From NCBI GenBank assembly GCA_963778225.1, contig CAVZTR010000011.1:1-64000 (forward strand): 64,000 nt of DNA, in the 5' to 3' direction. Below are positions 42,376 through 51,870 of the stretch, piece by piece (positions within the stretch are counted from its first letter, which is position 1; each line of letters begins with the position of its first letter). The translations under genes were made by a program, and so were the position numbers. The notes under the pieces were generated by a model. The model did no database searches, had not been told where the DNA came from, and saw only the letters and a list, made by a program, of their open reading frames with translations. This DNA comes from JAGVSR01 sp963778225 (GTDB lineage: Bacteria > Pseudomonadota > Alphaproteobacteria > Rhizobiales > Hyphomicrobiaceae).

Positions 42376-44117
42376 GATACATCACCGCCATCGGCACGCG
42401 GCAAAACAATCCGCGCATCCCTGTCCGAAGACGTAGGGATATCCGTATCGCGGAAGCGGTTGGTAATCGGATAGCGACGGTCGCGTCCAAAATTGCGCGC
42501 TGAGATTTTGACCCCCGGCGCCGCCTGACGGCGCTTGTATTCGGCAAGATAAAGCAGCCGCTCCACCTTCTGCACGGTTGCCGCATCGTGCCCCCGCGCG
42601 ATCACATCCCGCAGCGGCATTTCCTTCTCCACGAGACAGAACAGAATATCGTCCAGCACGTCGTACGGCGGCAGGCTGTCCTGGTCCGTCTGGTTCGGCC
42701 GCAACTCGGCCGAGGGCGCCTTCGTCAGGATGCGCTCCGGAATGACGATACCGGCAGGACCGAATGCCCCCTTCGGCACGTTCGCATTCCGCCATCGGCA
42801 CAAGCGATAGACCTCGCCCTTGTAGAGATCCTTCACCGGATTGAACCCGCCGTTCATGTCGCCATAGAGCGTCGCGTAGCCGACGGACATCTCGCTCTTG
42901 TTGCCGGTCGTCAGCACCATCAGCCCGAATTTGTTCGAGATCGCCATGAGTATGGTGCCGCGCGCGCGGCTCTGCAGGTTCTCTTCCGTGATGTCGGCGT
43001 TCCGGCCCGAAAAGAGATCCGCGAGAGCATCGGAAAACCCATCCACGGGTGCTGCGATCGGCACGACATCATAGGCGATGCCCAGCGCCTTCGCGCAGGC
43101 TGCGGCATCCTCGAGGCTTTCCTTCGACGTATATTCATACGGCAGCATCACCGCGCGCACCCGTTCCGATCCGAGCGCATCAACGGCGATGGCGGCAACG
43201 AGCGCGCTGTCGACGCCGCCAGATAGGCCCAGCACCACGCCGGGAAAACCATTCTTGCCGACGTAATCGCGCAAGCCCAGCACGCACGCGCTATAGGCCG
43301 AGGCATCGCCTTCCGGCAGATGAGCGCGCGGGCCCGTCCGGCAAACCCAGCCGCCGCTCTCGCGCGCCCACTCCGTCAGGACAATGCTTTCTTCCCAGGC
43401 CGGCATTTGCACGGCGAGCGAGCGGTCCGCATTCAGCACGAACGATGCGCCGTCGAACACCAGTTCATCCTGCCCGCCGACGAGATTGAGATAGACCAGC
43501 GGCAACTCGGTTCCCGTCACCCGTGCCACAGCAACGTTCATCCTGAGATCAGGCTTGGGCCAATCGAACGGCGAACCGTTGGGCGAGATCAGGATCTCCG
43601 CGCCGCATTCCGCAAGGCACTCGCAAACCTGCTCCTGCCAAACGTCTTCGCAGATCGGCACACCGATCTTGACGCCCTTGAACATGACGGGCCCCGGCAG
43701 CGGACCGGGCGTGAAAACGCGCAGTTCGTCGAACACGCCGTAGTTGGGCAACTCGACCTTCGTCCGCACCGCCTTCACCTCACCCTCGTCGAGCAGCACG
43801 ACCGCATTGTAGACGCGCGGCTTCGACTGGCCCTTTTCCGGCCAGATCGTGCCCGTGAGGATCGCCGGCCCCGGCCCCATCGTGCTGGCCAGATGTTCGA
43901 CCGCATGCAACGCCGCCTGCTGGAACGCCGGGCGCAACACGAGATCCTCCGGCGGATAGCCGGTCACGAACAGTTCCGGAAAGACCACGAGGTCAGCACC
44001 CAGTCGTGCAGCCTCCGCACGGGCCGTACGAATCCGCTCGACGTTGCCGGCAATGTCACCGACAACGGCGTTGAGCTGTGCAAGGGCAATCTTCAGACTG
44101 GAGGCAGGTGCGGTCAT
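42372..44117 (-). CDS. nadE: Glutamine-dependent NAD+ synthetase
   Basis: A 581-residue two-domain enzyme making NAD+ from nicotinate adenine dinucleotide. N-terminal nitrilase-type glutaminase (1-270) with the Glu-Lys-Cys triad: 'LVVFPELFVTGYPPEDLVL', 'RTKVELPNYGVFDE' and 'IGVPICEDVW'. C-terminal synthetase with the PP-loop 'VVLGLSGGVDSALVAAIAVD' and 'VLTTGNKSEMSVGYATLYGD'. It overlaps gltX by four bases. Confidence 0.96.
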   Translation of the reverse strand: MTAPASSLKIALAQLNAVVGDIAGNVERIRTARAEAARLGADLVVFPELFVTGYPPEDLVLRPAFQQAALHAVEHLASTMGPGPAILTGTIWPEKGQSKPRVYNAVVLLDEGEVKAVRTKVELPNYGVFDELRVFTPGPLPGPVMFKGVKIGVPICEDVWQEQVCECLAECGAEILISPNGSPFDWPKPDLRMNVAVARVTGTELPLVYLNLVGGQDELVFDGASFVLNADRSLAVQMPAWEESIVLTEWARESGGWVCRTGPRAHLPEGDASAYSACVLGLRDYVGKNGFPGVVLGLSGGVDSALVAAIAVDALGSERVRAVMLPYEYTSKESLEDAAACAKALGIAYDVVPIAAPVDGFSDALADLFSGRNADITEENLQSRARGTILMAISNKFGLMVLTTGNKSEMSVGYATLYGDMNGGFNPVKDLYKGEVYRLCRWRNANVPKGAFGPAGIVIPERILTKAPSAELRPNQTDQDSLPPYDVLDDILFCLVEKEMPLRDVIARGHDAATVQKVERLLYLAEYKRRQAAPGVKISARNFGRDRRYPITNRFRDTDIPTSSDRDARIVLPRADGGDVS

Positions 44118-44166
44118 GCGGCGCTTTTAGGATGCCTTGGCCCCCGGGTCCACGGGGCAAAAGAGG

Positions 44167-44322
44167 CTATTCTTCATCGCAGGGGACCGGCCATTCATTG
44201 TCCGGCGACCAGCATACGTCCGCACTGCCATCTTGAATGCGAGCAATGATTGATGACCCGGCCACCGCTGGGAAAGCGGCCATCAGAATACCGACTGCAC
44301 ACAGGCTGAAGATGCGCGACAT
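44167..44322 (-). CDS. Small exported protein
   Basis: A 51-residue protein: signal peptide 'MSRIFSLCAVGILMAAFPAV' with cleavage after AVA, then a short acidic mature part with two Cys ('DGSADVCWSPDNEWPVPCDE') that could form one disulfide. GGAG lies 13 bases before the ATG. No family recognised. The gene stands alone between nadE and the permease. Confidence 0.45.
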   Translation of the reverse strand: MSRIFSLCAVGILMAAFPAVAGSSIIARIQDGSADVCWSPDNEWPVPCDEE

Positions 44323-44422
44323 CAGGGTGGAATAACTCCGCTGTCCGGCTGCTATCGTGCCATAAACCCAGTCCAATGTCCCACGTGCAAACAGTCTATG
44401 TCATCCCGGCGGAGACCCCGAA

Positions 44423-45757
44423 TTGAGCAGCCAAATGCCTGAGACCGCCAATCCTCAGCTCAAGCGAGCCGTGGGTCCGATCGAGTTGACCCTCTATGGT
44501 CTCGGCAGCATGCTCGGCTCGGGGATCTATGCCCTTGTGGGCAAGGCCGCCGGCGTTGTCGGCAACGCGGTTTGGCTGTCCTTCGTGGCCGCCCTCTGTG
44601 CCGCCCTGCTGACCGCCCTCAGCTACGCGTCACTCGGCTCCCGCTATCCACGCGCCGGCGGAGCGGCTTATGTGACAGACCGCGCGTTCGGCCTGCCCGT
44701 CATTTCGTTTCTGGTTGGACTGGCCCTCGTATGCTCCGGGATGACGTCCGTCGCCACCCAATCGCGGGTCTTTGCGAACAACTTGGCGCAACTCCTGGGC
44801 TGGCAGAGCGTGCCGATCGAAGCCCTTGCCCTCGGCTTCCTGCTGATCATGGCCGGCATCGTGTTTCGTGGCATCCGGGAAAGCATGTGGGTCAACGTCG
44901 TCTGCACGGTGATCGAGGCGAGCGGTCTTCTCCTCGTAATCGCGGTCAGCTTCAGTTTCGTGGGCAGCGTCAACTATTTCGAGACACCCCCTGAGAAGGC
45001 CGATGTCGGCACCGCGCTCCTCATTCTCCAAGGTTCGATCCTGACCTTCTTCGCCTTCATCGGTTTCGAGGATACCTACAACGTCGCCGAGGAAGTGAAG
45101 AACCCCGAGACGACCATCCCCATCGCACTGGTCTCCGCGATGTTAATCGCCACGGTGCTCTACATCGCTGTGGCGATTTCAGCCGTCTCGGTTGTGCCCT
45201 ACAACGAACTCGCGACGGCCGCCGCACCTCTCGCCGCCGTCATGGAACGAGCAGCACCGGCATTCCCCGCGTTCGCCCTCGTGGCAATCACCATGTTCGC
45301 CGTCGCCAACACCGCGCTGGTCAACTACGTGACCGCCTCGCGCATGCTCTACGGCATGTCGAACCAGGGCCTGCTCCCCGTCGTCGTCGGCCGCGTTCAC
45401 GCCAAGCGGCAGACGCCCCACATCGCCATTCTGATCCTGTTCGCGCTTCTGGCTCCCCTGATGCTATCGGCCGGCGTTTCCGAGCTCGCTTCCGCCACTG
45501 TGCTGCTCCTCCTGTTCACGTTCGCCATGGTCAACGCGGCCCTCTTCGTCCTCAAGCGTCGCCCCGGCGAACCGAAGGGCCGTTTCGAAATCCCCGACTT
45601 CGTTCCGGCTCTGGGTTGCATCCTGTGCATCGTGCTGATCGTCGTGCGCGTCGCGACCGGCGACATCGTTGCACCGCTCATTGCCGGCATTCTGATTGTC
45701 GGGATCCTCGGCCTCTACTGGTTGAACTCCCGCCAAAAAGAAGCGCCGCAGACCTGA
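44423..45757 (+). CDS. APC-family amino-acid permease
   Basis: A 444-residue inner-membrane transporter of about 12 helices. 'GPIELTLYGLGSMLGSGIYA' is the conserved helix 1 substrate-binding unwound segment (G-S-G/x-I). Also 'LILQGSILTFFAFIGFEDTY' with 'NVAEEVKNPETTIPIAL', the helix 6 E-E-x-x-N/P signature. The substrate cannot be named. TTG start at 44423 with GGCGGAG 8 bases upstream; ATG 44435 is an alternative. The 3' end lies within a shared terminator with aroG. Confidence 0.9.
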   Translation: MSSQMPETANPQLKRAVGPIELTLYGLGSMLGSGIYALVGKAAGVVGNAVWLSFVAALCAALLTALSYASLGSRYPRAGGAAYVTDRAFGLPVISFLVGLALVCSGMTSVATQSRVFANNLAQLLGWQSVPIEALALGFLLIMAGIVFRGIRESMWVNVVCTVIEASGLLLVIAVSFSFVGSVNYFETPPEKADVGTALLILQGSILTFFAFIGFEDTYNVAEEVKNPETTIPIALVSAMLIATVLYIAVAISAVSVVPYNELATAAAPLAAVMERAAPAFPAFALVAITMFAVANTALVNYVTASRMLYGMSNQGLLPVVVGRVHAKRQTPHIAILILFALLAPLMLSAGVSELASATVLLLLFTFAMVNAALFVLKRRPGEPKGRFEIPDFVPALGCILCIVLIVVRVATGDIVAPLIAGILIVGILGLYWLNSRQKEAPQT

Positions 45758-45771
45758 CGGCCGCGGCGCTT
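45741..45771. terminator. Bidirectional terminator between permease and DAHP synthase
   Basis: Stem AAGCGCCGC / GCGGCGCTT with a 13-base loop containing the permease stop codon; AAAAAG precedes it. It would serve both convergent genes. Confidence 0.75.
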
Positions 45772-45802
45772 ATGGGTTCTACCGTGAGCGTGCGAGCGCG
45801 AC

Positions 45803-47191
45803 TTACTCCGCCGCCTGCACCGGTTCCGCGACGGTCCGCGCCAAGCGTTCCTGCTTCATCCGCTCGGCCACCAGGAATGCCAGTTCCAGCGCCTGATCCG
45901 CATTGAGCCGTGGATCGCAATGCGTGTGATAGCGATCCTGCAATTCGGCTTCCGAAATCGCAGTCGCCCCGCCGGTGCACTCCGTCACGTTCTGCCCCGT
46001 CATCTCGACGTGGATGCCGCCGGCATGCGTGCCTTCCGCGCGATGCACATCGAAGAAGGCTTCAACCTCCCTGAGGATGCGATCGAACGGACGCGTCTTG
46101 AAGCCCGTCGCCGCCGAAATCGTGTTCCCATGCATGGGATCGCACGACCACACGACCTTGCGTCCGGCTCTCTCCACCGCGCGAATGAGCTTCGGCAGAT
46201 GCTTCTCGACTTTGTCGTGACCGAAGCGGCAGATCAGCGTCAGACGGCCCGGCTCGTTCTTCGGATCGAGCGTCTCGATCAGCTTCAGGAGCCCGTCCGC
46301 TTCCAATGTCGGACCGCACTTCAAACCAATCGGGTTCTTGATGCCGCGGAAATACTCCACGTGCGCGTGGTCGGGCTGCCGCGTGCGGTCGCCGATCCAC
46401 AGCATGTGCCCGCTCGTGGCATACCAATCACCGCTGGTCGAATCCCGCCGCGTCAGCGCCTCCTCATAGCCCAGCAGCAGCGCTTCGTGGCTCGTGTAGA
46501 AGCTCGTCGCGCGCAGCTGCGGCGTGTTCTCGCTCGTGATGCCGCAGGCGCGCATGAAGCCGAGCGTCTCGGTGATCCGGTCCGCCAGTTCCTGATAGCG
46601 ATGCCCCTGCGGGCTGTCCTGCACGAAGCCCATGTTCCACTGGTGCACGCGCTCCAGATCCGCATAGCCGCCGGTCGCGAACGCGCGGATGAGGTTCAGC
46701 GTCGCCGCCGACTGGCGGTAAGCCTCGATCTGTCGCTGCGGATCGGGAATACGCGCTGCCGGCGTGAACTCCGGTCCATTGATGATGTCGCCGCGGTAGC
46801 TCGGAAGCTCCACGTCACCGCGCTTTTCATTCGGCGACGACCGGGGCTTTGCGAACTGGCCGGCAATGCGCCCGACCTTCACGACCGGGCTGCCACCGGC
46901 ATACGTCAGCACGACCGCCATTTGCAGGAAGACGCGGAAGAAGTCGCGGATGTTGTCGGCGCGATGCTCGAGGAAGCTCTCGGCGCAGTCGCCGCCTTGC
47001 AGCAGAAAGCCGTGGCCCTCGCAGACCTGGGCAAGCGTCTTCTTCAGATCGCGCGCTTCGCCTGCGAAAACGAGAGGCGGGAAGGTTGCAAGCCGAGCCT
47101 CTGCGTCGGAAAGCGCCTTCGCGTCCGGATAGTCTGGAACCTGGACGATCGGTTTTGAGCGCCAGCTCTCCGGGGACCAGTTTGCCGCCAT
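45803..47191 (-). CDS. aroG: Class II DAHP synthase
   Basis: A 462-residue plant-type 3-deoxy-7-phosphoheptulonate synthase, first step of the shikimate pathway (PEP + erythrose 4-phosphate). 'WSPESWRSKPIVQVPDYPD', 'GHGFLLQGGDCAESFLEHRA', 'SGHMLWIGDRTRQPDHAHVE', 'GLKCGPTLEADGLLKLI', 'DPMHGNTISAATGFKTRPF' and metal ligands in 'CTGGATAISEAELQDRYHTH'. GGAG lies 10 bases before ATG 47191; the frame open to 47305 is not used. Gene names for this class vary (aroG, aroF, aroH). Confidence 0.94.
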   Translation of the reverse strand: MAANWSPESWRSKPIVQVPDYPDAKALSDAEARLATFPPLVFAGEARDLKKTLAQVCEGHGFLLQGGDCAESFLEHRADNIRDFFRVFLQMAVVLTYAGGSPVVKVGRIAGQFAKPRSSPNEKRGDVELPSYRGDIINGPEFTPAARIPDPQRQIEAYRQSAATLNLIRAFATGGYADLERVHQWNMGFVQDSPQGHRYQELADRITETLGFMRACGITSENTPQLRATSFYTSHEALLLGYEEALTRRDSTSGDWYATSGHMLWIGDRTRQPDHAHVEYFRGIKNPIGLKCGPTLEADGLLKLIETLDPKNEPGRLTLICRFGHDKVEKHLPKLIRAVERAGRKVVWSCDPMHGNTISAATGFKTRPFDRILREVEAFFDVHRAEGTHAGGIHVEMTGQNVTECTGGATAISEAELQDRYHTHCDPRLNADQALELAFLVAERMKQERLARTVAEPVQAAE

Positions 47192-47407
47192 GGCACGTAA
47201 CTCCGCAAAAAATGAAACCGTCGTCGTCTCGCGAGAGGCTCCACCGCCTCCGCAAGTTCCGACGACCCGAACCGTTCGCTTGCCGTTCTGGTTCTTATAC
47301 GACAAAGCGCCCGGCCGCGCCAGAAGGCCCGACGCGCAGGAAGGCCAGAAGGCCGAACAAGAACGACGGATAAAGCCGCAGGCGGGTGCATGAACAACGG
47401 CAGCTGA

Positions 47408-48190
47408 TTATGGCAGCCGTTCAACCGCCCCCGGAAGCGCAGGGATCGTCGTGGGAACTTCGGGCGCCGACCAGGGCGGTGTGGTGTCGCCCGCAGTCGC
47501 CGTATCCCGGCTGGGATCAAGCGTCTCTGCCGGGTCGGCGACCAGCGGCAGCGCGCGACGATACATTTCCGTTTCGATCGTGATGCGGATCTCGTCCGAA
47601 ACGAACGGGATCGTCCGGGTCAGTCCCCAATCCGACCGCCGGATCTGGGTCTTGGCCGAAAAGCCTGACGCATAGACGCCGGCGTACGTGGGATTGATCG
47701 ATGACAGCGGATGTTCCCCGGAGAAATTCCAGATCACATCAAGCACGACCGGCCGCGCAATCCCATTGATCGACAATTCGCCCGTCACCTCCGCCGTCCG
47801 CTGGCCCGTCGGCGTCACGCTCACGCTCTTGAACGTGATGTTGGGATGAGTGTCCGGGTTGAAGAACTCGCGCGACGTAAGAAGATGCTCATCGAGCTTC
47901 TTCACGCCGGTCTGAATACCCTGGAGCGGGATCGTGACCTCGACGGTGCTCGTCGCCGGATTACTGGCATTGAAGTTGACCACGCCCTTCAAATCCGTAA
48001 AGCGCCCACTCTGCCGCGAAAGCCCAAGATGGTCCCACGAGAACCGCACCTCGGTATGCTCGGGATCGAGATCGTAAATGTCCGCCCGTGCCGGTGCGAT
48101 GGCCAGCGCGAGCGCCGCGATCAGCGCAGCCGCCCCGGCCCACATGCCCTTGCCCCACCCGAGACCGCAGTCCGCACTCATTGCCTTCAT
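47408..48190 (-). CDS. YceI family periplasmic lipocalin-like protein
   Basis: A 260-residue protein. Signal peptide 'AGAAALIAALALAIAPARA', then the YceI fold: 'IYDLDPEHTEVRFSWDHLGL', 'GVVNFNASNPATSTVEVTIP', 'SREFFNPDTHPNITFKS', 'IRRSDWGLTRTIPFVSDEIR'. YceI proteins bind isoprenoid-like lipids in a beta-barrel (known structure class). A Pro/Thr-rich tail of about 45 residues follows the domain, longer than usual. GGAGGG 8 bases upstream sets ATG 48190. Confidence 0.9.
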   Translation of the reverse strand: MKAMSADCGLGWGKGMWAGAAALIAALALAIAPARADIYDLDPEHTEVRFSWDHLGLSRQSGRFTDLKGVVNFNASNPATSTVEVTIPLQGIQTGVKKLDEHLLTSREFFNPDTHPNITFKSVSVTPTGQRTAEVTGELSINGIARPVVLDVIWNFSGEHPLSSINPTYAGVYASGFSAKTQIRRSDWGLTRTIPFVSDEIRITIETEMYRRALPLVADPAETLDPSRDTATAGDTTPPWSAPEVPTTIPALPGAVERLP

Positions 48191-48257
48191 CGGAAAGGCC
48201 CTCCATAAATCAAGGCCTTGGCATCACACGCATGTGGCCGTATTGCGGCGCAGCAAG

Positions 48258-49013
48258 CTAGAGCGACGCCGTCATCCCGCCATCGACGACCAGTTCCGAC
48301 CCTGTCATGTAGGCGCTGTCGTCGGACGCGAGAAACAGCGCCGCCTTGGCGATGTCGTCCACCGTCCCGAGCCGCTTCAAGAGCGTGCGATCGATGAGCC
48401 ACTTCTCGAACACGGGGTTGCGCAGGATCCGTTCGGTCAACGCGGTCTCGATGTACCCAGGCGACAGCGTATTCACTCGGATCTTGAACGGGGCGTACTC
48501 GAACGCCAGCCCTTTCGTCAGCGCAACGACCGCACCCTTGGTCGCGGAATAACCGACGAGCTGCCGCAAACCCTTGCTGCCCATGATCGACGCGACATTG
48601 ATGAGCGAAGCCGATTGCGATGTGCGCAGCAAATCGAAGGCATCCCTGGCGACGCGCACCACACCGTCGAGGTTGACCTCTCGGATCTTCACCCAGTCCG
48701 CGTCCGTCAAATGCCGAAAGTCGCCGCGAACATTCAAGCCGGCGTTGTTGACGAGAACATCGAGCCGCCCGTGCTCGGCCTTCACGCGCCGCATCACGGC
48801 CGAGACATCCTGCCCCTTGGAAACATCCATCGCCGCAGCCGCTGCCTGGCCGCCCTTGGCGACAATGCCCGCCGCAACAGTCTCAGCCGCCGCGCCATCG
48901 AGGTCCGTCACGTAAACGAAGGCACCCTCCGCCGCGAACGCCTCCGCGGTTGCCCGCCCGATGCCGTTGCCGGAGCCCGTCACCAGCGCAATTCGATCTT
49001 GCAGGCGGCCCAT
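48258..49013 (-). CDS. Short-chain dehydrogenase/reductase
   Basis: A 251-residue SDR oxidoreductase: NAD(P)-binding 'IALVTGSGNGIGRATAEAFA', Asp in 'VYVTDLDG' (NAD preference), 'LVNNAGLNVRGDF', catalytic Ser in 'LINVASIMGS' and Y-x-x-x-K as 'GYSATKGAVVAL'. Ends 'DSAYMTGSELVVDGGMTASL'. The substrate is unknown. GAGG 7 bases before ATG 49013 sets the start. Confidence 0.92.
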   Translation of the reverse strand: MGRLQDRIALVTGSGNGIGRATAEAFAAEGAFVYVTDLDGAAAETVAAGIVAKGGQAAAAAMDVSKGQDVSAVMRRVKAEHGRLDVLVNNAGLNVRGDFRHLTDADWVKIREVNLDGVVRVARDAFDLLRTSQSASLINVASIMGSKGLRQLVGYSATKGAVVALTKGLAFEYAPFKIRVNTLSPGYIETALTERILRNPVFEKWLIDRTLLKRLGTVDDIAKAALFLASDDSAYMTGSELVVDGGMTASL

Positions 49014-49075
49014 GAGTTGCCTCTTCACCTTTGCGAGCGCCAGCTTGGCGCGGGTTTGCGCCTCTTAGAAGCCGC

Positions 49076-50431
49076 TCAGCGCTTCGTGCGCAAGGTGACG
49101 AGTTCTTCTGCCGCGCTCGGATGCAGGGCCATGGTGCGGTCGAAGTCGGCCTTGGTGGCCTTCAGATTGAGCGCGATAGCGGCCATTTGCACCATCTCCG
49201 CCGCATCCGGCCCCAACACGTGCAGGCCGAGCACCTGGCCTGTCGTGCCATCGACCACAAGCTTCATGTGCGTGCGCTCATCCCGCCCGGCGAGCACGTT
49301 GCGCATCGGCCGGAACCGCGTTTCGTAAACGTCCACCTGCGCGGTACATGCGCGCGCCGCCTCTTCTGATAATCCCACAGTGCCGATCTCCGGCGTCGTG
49401 AAAACAGCCGTCGGGATGTTCTCGTAACTCGTCGACCACGGCTTGCCGCCGAACTGCGTATCGGCGAACGCGTGCCCTTCACGGATGGCGACCGGCGTCA
49501 GGTTCACGCGGTTGGTCACATCGCCCACAGCAAAGATGCTGGGAATATTAGACTGTGAAAACGCATCGACGACGACGGCGCCCAACGCGTCCAGCTTTAC
49601 GCCCGCTGTCTCCAAACCGAGCGCACGCGTGTTGGGCGAACGGCCGATCGCAAACAGGATCTGATCCGCCATGAGAACTTCGCCGCTTCGCGTCGTGCCG
49701 ACGATCGATGCCTCCCGCTTCTCGATGTTGGTGAAGATATCGCCCATCACCAGCCGGACGCCGCGCGCCGCCAGCGCTTCCATAAGACTGTCGCGCAGCC
49801 CCATATCGAAGCCGCGCAGCACCTTTTCTCCTCGATAGATGAGCGTCACTTCCGACCCGAGCCCGGCGAAGATCGACGCGAATTCCACCGCGATATACCC
49901 GCCGCCCGCGACCACGATCCGGCGCGGCTGTTCCGTCAGATCGAACACCTCGTTCGATGTGATGACGTGCTCGACGCCCGTGAGCGAGGCATCCACGTTC
50001 GGCAAGCCGCCTGTTGCGATGAGGATCTTCGCCGCCGACACCGTGCGGCCGCTGGAGAGCGTCACAGCATTCGGCCCCGAAACACGGGCGCGCTCATCGA
50101 AGATCGAGACGCCGGCGCTCTCTTGGCCCTTCCGGTACAGCCCCTCGAGCCGCGCGATCTCTTTGTCTTTCGCAGCGATCAGCGTCTTCCAGTCGAAGAC
50201 GGGCGTCCCCGTCTCCCAGCCGAACCCACGGGCATCCTGAAAGTCGCTCGAATACCGCGACGCATAGACCATCAGTTTTTTCGGCACGCACCCGCGGATC
50301 ACACACGTTCCGCCGAACCGGCTCTCTTCGGCAATCGCCACCCGCGCGCCGTACCCAGCCGCGATGCGCGCTGCGCGCACGCCGCCCGAACCGCCACCGA
50401 TGACGAAAAGGTCAAAGTCGAACGTGGTCAT
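49076..50431 (-). CDS. gor: Glutathione-disulfide reductase
   Basis: A 451-residue flavoenzyme that reduces GSSG with NADPH in the cytosol. FAD motif 'FDLFVIGGGSGGVRAARIAA', redox pair in 'GGTCVIRGCVPKKLMVYAS', NADPH motif 'VVAGGGYIAVEFASIFAGLG' and the C-terminal 'ALHPSAAEELVTLR', where His-Pro-x-x-x-Glu-Glu is the dimer-interface active site. The DUF2059 gene lies 5 bases upstream on the same strand, then rpiA. With the Atm1-like exporter and MsrAB it makes thiol/redox upkeep a theme of the region. Confidence 0.95.
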   Translation of the reverse strand: MTTFDFDLFVIGGGSGGVRAARIAAGYGARVAIAEESRFGGTCVIRGCVPKKLMVYASRYSSDFQDARGFGWETGTPVFDWKTLIAAKDKEIARLEGLYRKGQESAGVSIFDERARVSGPNAVTLSSGRTVSAAKILIATGGLPNVDASLTGVEHVITSNEVFDLTEQPRRIVVAGGGYIAVEFASIFAGLGSEVTLIYRGEKVLRGFDMGLRDSLMEALAARGVRLVMGDIFTNIEKREASIVGTTRSGEVLMADQILFAIGRSPNTRALGLETAGVKLDALGAVVVDAFSQSNIPSIFAVGDVTNRVNLTPVAIREGHAFADTQFGGKPWSTSYENIPTAVFTTPEIGTVGLSEEAARACTAQVDVYETRFRPMRNVLAGRDERTHMKLVVDGTTGQVLGLHVLGPDAAEMVQMAAIALNLKATKADFDRTMALHPSAAEELVTLRTKR

Positions 50432-50436
50432 GAATT

Positions 50437-50955
50437 CTAGATCTTGATGCCGCGCTTTTGCAGTTCGTCGCGGATCTGCTGCTCGATTTCGACGCCGATC
50501 TTCTGGCCCCACTGCTGACCAGCCGCCATGCTCTCGGTCAAAATCTCAGGCTGCTTGGCGATGAACGCCGCGCCTGCGCCTTTCGAAAAGAACGCGCTGA
50601 GATCCTTCATTTCCGCTTCCGACAACTTCGACGCGTAGATGTTCGCGATGATCTCCATCATCTCGGACTTTCGCTCCGAAAAGCGCTGAACGATGAGCCC
50701 CGCGATTTCCTTGATCTCGGCTTCCTTGCCCGGCGCCATCTGCAGCAGGATGGGCTCGAGCTGCTTCACCATCATCGGCACCACGGCCTCGAATTGCTTC
50801 GACGCACCCGTTGCCACGATCAACTCACGCGCCGCCGACAGGCTCGCCTCCGCCGGCTTCTGCGCCTCCGCCATCACGAGCCCGGCCGAGAATGCCGAAA
50901 TGAGCGCCACAGGAGCAAGAATTGCTCCGGCAAGAAATCCGCGCGATGACGTCAT
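50437..50955 (-). CDS. DUF2059 exported protein
   Basis: A 172-residue exported helical protein: signal peptide 'GFLAGAILAPVALISAFSAG', then 'ARELIVATGASKQFEAVVPM', 'IIANIYASKLSEAEMKDLSA' and 'FFSKGAGAAFIAKQPEI', which match the DUF2059 pattern. Function unknown; found in many alphaproteobacteria. GGAG 9 bases before ATG 50955 favours it over 50976. It sits between rpiA and gor in one leftward run. Confidence 0.8.
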   Translation of the reverse strand: MTSSRGFLAGAILAPVALISAFSAGLVMAEAQKPAEASLSAARELIVATGASKQFEAVVPMMVKQLEPILLQMAPGKEAEIKEIAGLIVQRFSERKSEMMEIIANIYASKLSEAEMKDLSAFFSKGAGAAFIAKQPEILTESMAAGQQWGQKIGVEIEQQIRDELQKRGIKI

Positions 50956-50990
50956 GGCATTCGTCTCCAATGGCAAATGAACTCAAAAAC

Positions 50991-51713
50991 TCAGTTGGCT
51001 TCGGCCTCTTCGCCATAGGTGGCGGACAAAACACTGATGCCCTCGCGTCCGCCGATCACGGCCGCATCCGCTATCCCGAGAAACAGACCGTTCTCCACGA
51101 CGCCGGGTATGAATTTCAGCGCCTCGTCCAGGCTTTCCGGATCATCGATGCGCCCGAAATGGCAGTCGAAGATCACATTGCCGCTGTCGGTCGTGAACAC
51201 CTGGCCGTCCGGCTTCACGCGCAACCTGATGTCGCCCTGACATCCCGCATCCGCCGCCAGCATCTCGATCATGTTGCGTGTGGCGTTGAGCCCGAATGTC
51301 ACCACCTCAACCGGCAGCGCAAACGCACCGAGCGTGTCGACCATCTTCGTCTCGTCCGCGATCACCAGCATGCGATCCGACGCGGTCGCCACGATCTTCT
51401 CGCGCAGAAGCGCACCACCACCGCCCTTGATGAGCCGCAGCTCCTTGTCGATCTCGTCCGCTCCATCGATTGTCAGATCGAGAAACGGAACATCGTCGAG
51501 CGTCGTGAGCACGATGCCGAGTGCCTCCGCCTGCCGCCGCGTCGCCTCCGACGTCGGCACGCACACCACATCGAGCCCCTTCTTGACCTCCTGGCCGAGC
51601 AGATCGATGAACCGCGCCGCGGTCGAGCCCGTCCCGAGCCCCAGCCGCATACCCGGCTCCACGAACGCGAGCGCCCGCACGGCGGCTGAGATTTTCATCA
51701 TGTCTGGCGTCAT
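50991..51713 (-). CDS. rpiA: Ribose-5-phosphate isomerase A
   Basis: A 240-residue enzyme of the pentose phosphate pathway. 'MRLGLGTGSTAARFIDLLG', catalytic 'DLTIDGADEIDKELRLIKGG' with 'GGALLREKIVA', and 'FDCHFGRIDDPESLDEALKF'. ATG 51713 with GAGGG 8 bases before; the open frame to 51785 is not coding. First gene of rpiA - DUF2059 - gor; divergent from gph with 157 bases between. Confidence 0.95.
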   Translation of the reverse strand: MTPDMMKISAAVRALAFVEPGMRLGLGTGSTAARFIDLLGQEVKKGLDVVCVPTSEATRRQAEALGIVLTTLDDVPFLDLTIDGADEIDKELRLIKGGGGALLREKIVATASDRMLVIADETKMVDTLGAFALPVEVVTFGLNATRNMIEMLAADAGCQGDIRLRVKPDGQVFTTDSGNVIFDCHFGRIDDPESLDEALKFIPGVVENGLFLGIADAAVIGGREGISVLSATYGEEAEAN

Positions 51714-51870
51714 CGCGGGGGCCCTCACGCGTCTTGCATCGATCCGCGCCTTCCCTAGCACGGCTCCGCCGCCGTTGCCCTCCAAAAAGCGGCAGCCCTG
51801 CCGACCGTCAGGACAAAAATTGCCATTCTTTTCTAGCCTTTCGGCGAAGACCCCATGCTATAGCGCGACC